Shown here one piece after another: positions 7,293 to 10,981 of a DNA stretch of 10,981 nt. The notes under the pieces are model-generated. The model was not told where the DNA came from, ran no database searches, and was given only the letters and a program-made list of their open reading frames with translations. The number at the start of each line of letters is the position of its first letter. Position 1 is the stretch's first letter. Both the position numbers and the translations under genes were made by a program. Source of the DNA: Leptolinea sp. UBA1437 (GTDB lineage Bacteria > Chloroflexota > Anaerolineae > Anaerolineales > Anaerolineaceae); the NCBI GenBank assembly GCA_002329625.1, contig DCTP01000077.1:16002-26982 (forward strand). Direction: 5' to 3'.

Positions 7293-8537
7293 GTGAATTC
7301 TTATAACAATAACACAAACTTCGTTTCATCGTCTCCCGATTCCAATCGGAAACAGCCCAGACGGTCATTCCCCTGGTTTACTGCGTTCATCATGATCCTC
7401 ATTGGATGTCTCATTGGGGTTCTCATCTCTTCCAACTTTGTTCCGGAACCGAAGCCAGAAACATCCGCTTCCGCCGAACAGATCGAGAATCTTCAAGCGA
7501 CGGTGACTGCTTTGCAGAATACTTTGAAGCAATCTCAACCGACCGCAAATACACTCAATGTCACTTACACCAATGTCGAAACAGAAATTACCAATGTTGT
7601 TGAAAAAGTAGGACCCGCCGTCGTAACGGTTACCGCTAACATCCCGACTACAGCCAGCTATTACTGGTTTCAGACAAGCTATGTTGCGACTAGTATGGGC
7701 AGCGGTGTGATCATCAGTGATCAAGGGTATATCCTTACCAACAATCATGTTGTGGAAGGGGCAACGGAACTGAGCGTCGAACTGTCAGACGGAACCACAC
7801 TTCCGGCGAAACTCGTCAATACCGATGAATTTACAGACTTGGCAGTCTTGAAAGTGGATGGAACCATGCCGGGTGTGGCAAAATTGGGCGAATCCAATTT
7901 ACTGAAATCCGGTGAAACGGTTATCGCGATCGGCTCACCGCTGGGGAATTTTAAGAATACGGTTACTGTCGGCGTGGTCAGTGCCACCGGTCGTTTTCTT
8001 GAAAACGATAAAGGGTATAAAATGGAAAATCTGATTCAGACCGATGCGGCGATCAACCAAGGAAATTCCGGCGGACCGTTAGTCAATTTAGCCGGCGAAG
8101 TCATCGGAATCAACGTTATGATCGTTCGCGGTTCCAGTACCTCGGCCACTTATGCGGAAGGATTAGGTTTTGCCATCCCGTCTGATACAGTCAAGTTAAT
8201 TGCGCAACAGATTATTGAAAAGGGGAAACTTACCAGACCCTATCTGGGGATTCAATGGGTGGATATCACTCCGCGTTTGGCGGATAGTTACGGACTACCT
8301 GTTCAATACGGTGTTATTGTTCTTGCCATCGAGCCGGGAAGCCCTGCGGATCAAGCCGGACTAAAACGAAATGATATTATTACAAAAATCGGAGATTATG
8401 AAATCACGGAAAACAGCGCTTACTATAACTGTCTCTTTAAATACTCTCCGGGAGATAAGGTCACTCTCGAAGTGATTCGAAACGGGAAGAAGATCAATAT
8501 CGATGTGAAGCTCGGAGGAGATACAACCGCATTGTAA
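7293..8537 (+). CDS. DegP/HtrA-family membrane-tethered serine protease with PDZ domain
   Basis: A 414-residue trypsin-like protease of the S1C (HtrA/DegP) family that degrades or refolds damaged proteins outside the cytoplasmic membrane. Residues 1-27 are a cytosolic, polar and basic tail; 28-49 are one membrane segment (FTAFIMILIGCLIGVLIS); about 58-82 are likely coiled coil. The protease domain spans about 100-312 with the intact triad H152 (TNNHVVEG), D182 (FTDLAVLKV) and S259 (NQGNSGGPL). A single PDZ domain covers about 316-408 (YLGIQWVDIT, SPADQAGLKRNDII). One PDZ makes it DegS/HtrA-like rather than DegP with two. The start is GTG with AAGGTG just upstream; it begins 14 bases after the previous stop. 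In the operon it is flanked by two other predicted membrane proteins, which fits envelope protein quality control, but its specific client is not visible. Confidence 0.93.
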   Translation: MNSYNNNTNFVSSSPDSNRKQPRRSFPWFTAFIMILIGCLIGVLISSNFVPEPKPETSASAEQIENLQATVTALQNTLKQSQPTANTLNVTYTNVETEITNVVEKVGPAVVTVTANIPTTASYYWFQTSYVATSMGSGVIISDQGYILTNNHVVEGATELSVELSDGTTLPAKLVNTDEFTDLAVLKVDGTMPGVAKLGESNLLKSGETVIAIGSPLGNFKNTVTVGVVSATGRFLENDKGYKMENLIQTDAAINQGNSGGPLVNLAGEVIGINVMIVRGSSTSATYAEGLGFAIPSDTVKLIAQQIIEKGKLTRPYLGIQWVDITPRLADSYGLPVQYGVIVLAIEPGSPADQAGLKRNDIITKIGDYEITENSAYYNCLFKYSPGDKVTLEVIRNGKKINIDVKLGGDTTAL

Positions 8538-8550
8538 GAATGATCCGAAT

Positions 8551-10290
8551 ATGAAAGATGCAGCTGGTCAGCTTAGCCGAAAATCGATTCAGAAGGTAAT
8601 GATTATAAGCGCGATCGAGGGATTGGTCGCGCTTTTCTTCACTTTTCTGCATCCGTCTGAAAATGAATCGGCTGTTTTTGCCGGTTATTCCGCGCAAAGA
8701 TTCATCTTGGGCGGAATTACGCTGGTCGGCGTGGCGCTTTTCTTTTTGATCGGAAAATTGTTCTCCGAGAACCACCCCCGATCGGAACAGCGGGTACAAT
8801 CACTGAACGATTTTTTCAGGCAAAATGATCGGATTTTCTTTTCTCTCATTCTTCTTTCGGGTTTGACCTTTTTTGCTATTTGGTGTTTTGTATTTTCATG
8901 GCTTTTTATTCCCGCTAATTTGCGTCCGCAAATTATTTGGGTGGGCTTAATTGCTTTGCAAAGCTTGCTTTGTATATGGCGAAGTTACGGGGAGACCATT
9001 CGTCAAAATCATTATGCCGAAAAATATCGATTATTCCCGCGTTGGAAAGATCTTTCCGCAAATCAAAAGAAAGTTTTTCGTTTTCTTGTCATTCTATCCA
9101 TCGCTTATATCCTAATTTTGATACCGTCAAACCTTAACGGATCGCAGAACATGGAAGCGTTTGCTCGGTATGGCGGTGATGAGTATGTTATTTACCCGAT
9201 CTTGATGGATATTATGAAGCCCGGGGAGACATTTTCCGCCACACTTTACCATTTGTTTATTTATGAAGATTATCATTACGGCTACCCTTTTTATGCTTGG
9301 TCAACGTTGGTTCTACTTCCGGTTAAGTTGATTTCTGGAGAAAATTTTGCGGAACAGATTCAGATTAATTTGCCGTTACTTCGAATTTTTGTTTCGGTAA
9401 TCCCGGTCATTTTAGCCTGCCTGGTCCTCACCTTTTTATTCACCCGCTGGAAAAGTTATCGGATCAGCGCTCCCGTTTTTCTCTTTCTTTTATCGGCACC
9501 GGGGACGCTTCAAAACAATCAGGGATTTTGGCATCCTGACGGATTGAATTTGCTGTTCGTTTGTCTGACACTTTATTTTCTACAGCGGGATCGATTTCGA
9601 TATGGTCGCAATTTCTATTTGGCGGCAGTTTTCACTGGCCTTTCCGTCGCAACCCGCATCTATGGTTTTTTCTTTTTTCTGGCGATTCTGGTGTATCTTG
9701 TCCTCGGATTGCTGCGAAAGATAAACAGCGTCGGCGGAACAATTCGTAAAGGGGTGTTTTTTATTTTCGTCATGGCATCCGTAATTTTATTCGCTGATCC
9801 GTTCCTGTTTCGGGCTGATGCACGGGAAAAAATGGTGACGATTCTCCGGCAAAAATCGACCGAAATGGCGGAGGGATATGTCGGGGATTATGATCCCCGA
9901 AACGATTACCGGACGGGATGGGATGCTTGGTATCCGGCTTTTGAAGATCATTATACGGAAATGTATTGTTTCTTTTTTTTGGTTTTTTCGCTTGTATTTG
10001 CTTCTGTTTTCGGGGATCAAAAATTGACGCATTTGATGACGCTCTGTTGGTGCGTTGTAATAATTTCTTATCTTGTCTTTTTTGTGGCGGTTAAATCCAC
10101 TCAATATGTTTTACCGGCATTGTTACCTTTGATGGCTTCTGTTTTCAGCATTCCTCAAGCTGTTGAAACCGGACAAGTGCCCGCGGTTTTACGGCACAAA
10201 TCGATTCAAATCGGCAGCTGGATATTAGCGAGCGGGATTCTGGTTTCGCAATTTATCATCAATCTGATCAAAATAGCTCCCCGTTTTTAG
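8551..10290 (+). CDS. Polytopic GT-C membrane protein, glycosyltransferase family 39/ArnT-like
   Basis: A 579-residue protein with about 13-14 predicted membrane segments (for example 17-33, 51-69, 95-120, 127-143, 176-193, 277-297, 333-345, 355-387, 401-417, 472-487, 497-514, 518-535, 556-574). In the extracytoplasmic loop after segment 5 it has GGDEYVIYP (D210, E211), the place and form of the catalytic acidic pair in GT-C enzymes that take polyprenyl-phosphate-linked sugars. Later motifs HYGYPFYAWS (242-251) and FWHPDG (326-331) also fit this superfamily. The first four segments (about 1-145) and a cytosolic loop to about 173 precede what is normally segment 1, so this looks like an N-terminal extension. 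Substrate and acceptor unknown: lipid, polysaccharide or protein are all possible. The start ATG has only a weak upstream AAGAA, so expression may depend on coupling to the HtrA stop 13 bases before. Confidence 0.72.
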   Translation: MKDAAGQLSRKSIQKVMIISAIEGLVALFFTFLHPSENESAVFAGYSAQRFILGGITLVGVALFFLIGKLFSENHPRSEQRVQSLNDFFRQNDRIFFSLILLSGLTFFAIWCFVFSWLFIPANLRPQIIWVGLIALQSLLCIWRSYGETIRQNHYAEKYRLFPRWKDLSANQKKVFRFLVILSIAYILILIPSNLNGSQNMEAFARYGGDEYVIYPILMDIMKPGETFSATLYHLFIYEDYHYGYPFYAWSTLVLLPVKLISGENFAEQIQINLPLLRIFVSVIPVILACLVLTFLFTRWKSYRISAPVFLFLLSAPGTLQNNQGFWHPDGLNLLFVCLTLYFLQRDRFRYGRNFYLAAVFTGLSVATRIYGFFFFLAILVYLVLGLLRKINSVGGTIRKGVFFIFVMASVILFADPFLFRADAREKMVTILRQKSTEMAEGYVGDYDPRNDYRTGWDAWYPAFEDHYTEMYCFFFLVFSLVFASVFGDQKLTHLMTLCWCVVIISYLVFFVAVKSTQYVLPALLPLMASVFSIPQAVETGQVPAVLRHKSIQIGSWILASGILVSQFIINLIKIAPRF

Positions 10291-10293
10291 AGT

Positions 10294-10419
10294 TTATCCA
10301 CAGCGATTTCCACAGTTTTTTTCGTTTTGTTCACGAATATTTGGGAATTATCCACGTTAATTTATTAGATCCGACCTTTTGCGCATTTTCTCCACCGATT
10401 TTTCCACAAGTTGTCCACC
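10294..10419 (+). promoter_or_regulatory. Cluster of DnaA-box-like 9-mers (possible oriC or DnaA-binding locus)
   Basis: Seven same-strand matches to TTWTNCACA: 10294 TTATCCACA (perfect), 10306 ATTTCCACA (8/9), 10327 TTGTTCACG (7/9), 10348 TTATCCACG (8/9), 10388 TTCTCCACC (7/9), 10400 TTTTCCACA (9/9 against the degenerate form) and 10411 TTGTCCACC (7/9). Start-to-start spacings are 12, 21, 21, 40, 12 and 11, close to whole helical turns, so the sites would face the same side of the DNA. One or two such 9-mers are expected by chance in long DNA; this density and phasing are not. No dnaA, dnaN, rnpA or parAB gene is in the window, so origin status is unproven. Confidence 0.5.
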
Positions 10420-10433
10420 GGTCTTCCGGCTTT

Positions 10434-10683
10434 CCCTCTCCCACAGGGCGAGGGTCAGGGTGAGGGGAAATAGCGTAAATTGGAATGTAGATCATCGGCA
10501 AAAAAATCCCTCGCCCCGCGGGAGAGGGTCAGGGTGAGGGGAAACAGCGTAAATATAGGTACATATCATTGGTAAAATTATTTTGATTAAGGATTCCCTC
10601 GCCCCGCGGGAGAGGGTTAGGGTGAGGGTTTATTGCGTAAATATAGTTGCACATCATCGGTAAAATTATTTTGATTTTTTATA
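10434..10683. repeat. Three tandem REP-like hairpin units
   Basis: Three units start at 10434, 10508 and 10596. Each opens with a 21-base imperfect hairpin (in units 2 and 3 CCCTC-G-CCC, loop CGC, GGG-A-GAGGG), followed by TCAGGGTGAGGGG (variant in unit 3), then GCGTAAAT and an AT-rich part ending GTAAAATTATTTTGATT in units 2 and 3. Unit 1 is 74 bases and lacks about 14 bases of the AT-rich end; unit 2 is 88. In unit 1 the arms are identical but the internal mismatch is T-C rather than G-A and the loop is ACA. The CCCTCTCC...GGAGAGGGT-C-AGGGTGAGGGG motif is a dispersed repeat type seen in many bacterial genomes, often linked to RAYT-type transposases. It could also act as a transcription end for the operon. 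Confidence 0.75.
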
Positions 10684-10711
10684 TGCCATTTTCGGTACGT
10701 CATGGATGTTG

Positions 10712-10787
10712 CGTCAATAACCGGGTGAAGTTTACCACCCATAGTCGGGTTATGTTTACCAGGGGATGATCGGATAGTTGTTTACCA
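10712..10787 (-). repeat. Three contiguous TGGTAAAC units (iterons or transposon end)
   Basis: Read on the minus strand, three units of 26, 24 and 26 bases abut each other, each beginning TGGTAAAC and continuing with a degenerate (T)CCCG-R-YYAT core: ACTATCCGATCAT, ATAACCCGACTAT and TTCACCCGGTTAT after the shared start. Head-to-tail units like this occur as transposase sites at the ends of some insertion sequences and as initiator-binding iterons. Just beyond, a minus-strand ATG at 10703 opens MTYRKWHIK, which recalls the first residues of some IS OrfA proteins, but the frame runs into the neighbouring repeat and stops after 28 codons. My preferred reading is the remnant end of an insertion sequence. 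Confidence 0.4.
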
Positions 10788-10830
10788 TAAATGAATAAGA
10801 TTAGTATTTAACAGTTTCGAATTGCCTCTA

Positions 10831-10857
10831 TGTAGGGGACGGCGTCCTCGACGTCCC
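10831..10857. repeat. GC-rich inverted repeat, REP-like
   Basis: TGTAGGGGACG leads into an inverted repeat: GGGACG (10836-10841) pairs with CGTCCC (10852-10857) around a 10-base loop; alternatively GGACG-G-CGTCC folds within 10837-10847. The TGTAGGGG opening before a GC-rich hairpin resembles a dispersed intergenic repeat type common in Chloroflexota and cyanobacteria. No T-run follows, so it is not a terminator. Confidence 0.45.
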
Positions 10858-10981
10858 GCGCCGAGTTCACGAGGCGTCATGATTTCTTTTTTTAAATTCA
10901 TAGCAATTCAACATACCCTATCTTTGTTTTCGGAAATAAGTTTTCACATATTTGAGACAAGGATTGCAGTAAATCATGCTT

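Larger units (their letters stand above)
10291..10981. other. Gene-free tail of about 690 bases, dense in repeats
   Basis: No frame here reads as a real protein. It contains, left to right, a DnaA-box-like cluster, three hairpin repeat units, three TGGTAAAC units and a GC-rich inverted repeat (each entered separately). The last 100 bases or so (10881-10981) are AT-rich with nothing I can name; a weak TTGAGA at 10951 has no good -10 partner. I see no rho-independent terminator directly after the glycosyltransferase stop. Confidence 0.6.

Noticed and set aside
10291..10330. Rho-independent terminator after the glycosyltransferase gene
   Set aside because: The T-run at 10315-10322 is preceded by the directly repeated CCACAG, not by a stem-loop.
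10434..10683. CRISPR array
   Set aside because: The spacing is irregular (74 and 88), and the AT-rich segments between hairpins are themselves repeated, so there are no unique spacers.
10617..10703. Minus-strand 28-codon frame starting MTYRKWHIK as a real gene
   Set aside because: Only the first nine or so codons belong to the possible transposon; the rest is hairpin-repeat sequence and the frame stops within it.

Overview
The window looks like chromosomal DNA from a Chloroflexota bacterium, probably Anaerolineae. This rests on the style of MiaB (its N-terminus and the variant LLGQIVDRYG segment), on the gene mix (split-barrel deazaflavin-type protein, NYN/OST-HTH protein, DegP/HtrA protease) and on moderate GC content. 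It is a judgement by eye, without database support.

Left arm (1-5600), minus strand. In transcription order: a soluble two-GAF NarL/DegS-type histidine kinase; a class I SAM methyltransferase that starts 4 bases after the kinase stop and is probably translationally coupled to it; MiaB (tRNA methylthiotransferase); and MutS2, which is cut off by the window start. MiaB and MutS2 are only 20 bases apart. No response regulator for the kinase is visible.

Divergent spacer (5601-5810). It holds a perfect TATAAT -10 box for the right arm with a 16-bp perfect palindrome where the -35 would lie, plus a direct repeat, TAACGGAT, on each side of the -10. On the minus strand there is a strong orphan Shine-Dalgarno sequence that may serve an 11-residue leader ORF ending one base before the kinase start.

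Right arm (5811-10290), plus strand. Four genes lie head to tail with gaps of 13-19 bases, so they are probably one operon: an NYN nuclease with an OST-HTH/LOTUS domain, a split-barrel (F420/nitroreductase-like) protein with a C-terminal membrane anchor, a membrane-tethered HtrA protease with one PDZ domain, and a large GT-C (GT39/ArnT-like) membrane glycosyltransferase with extra N-terminal membrane segments. Three of the four products are predicted to sit at or act across the membrane, which suggests an envelope role, but the link to the NYN protein is unexplained.

Gene-free tail (10291-10981). Almost 700 bases without a credible gene but full of structure: seven same-strand DnaA-box-like 9-mers in about 125 bases, three copies of a GC-rich hairpin repeat in 74-88-base units, three contiguous 24-26-base TGGTAAAC units (iterons or a transposon end), and a further GC-rich inverted repeat. 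The DnaA-box cluster is the most interesting item: it may be a replication origin or a DnaA-titrating/regulatory site.
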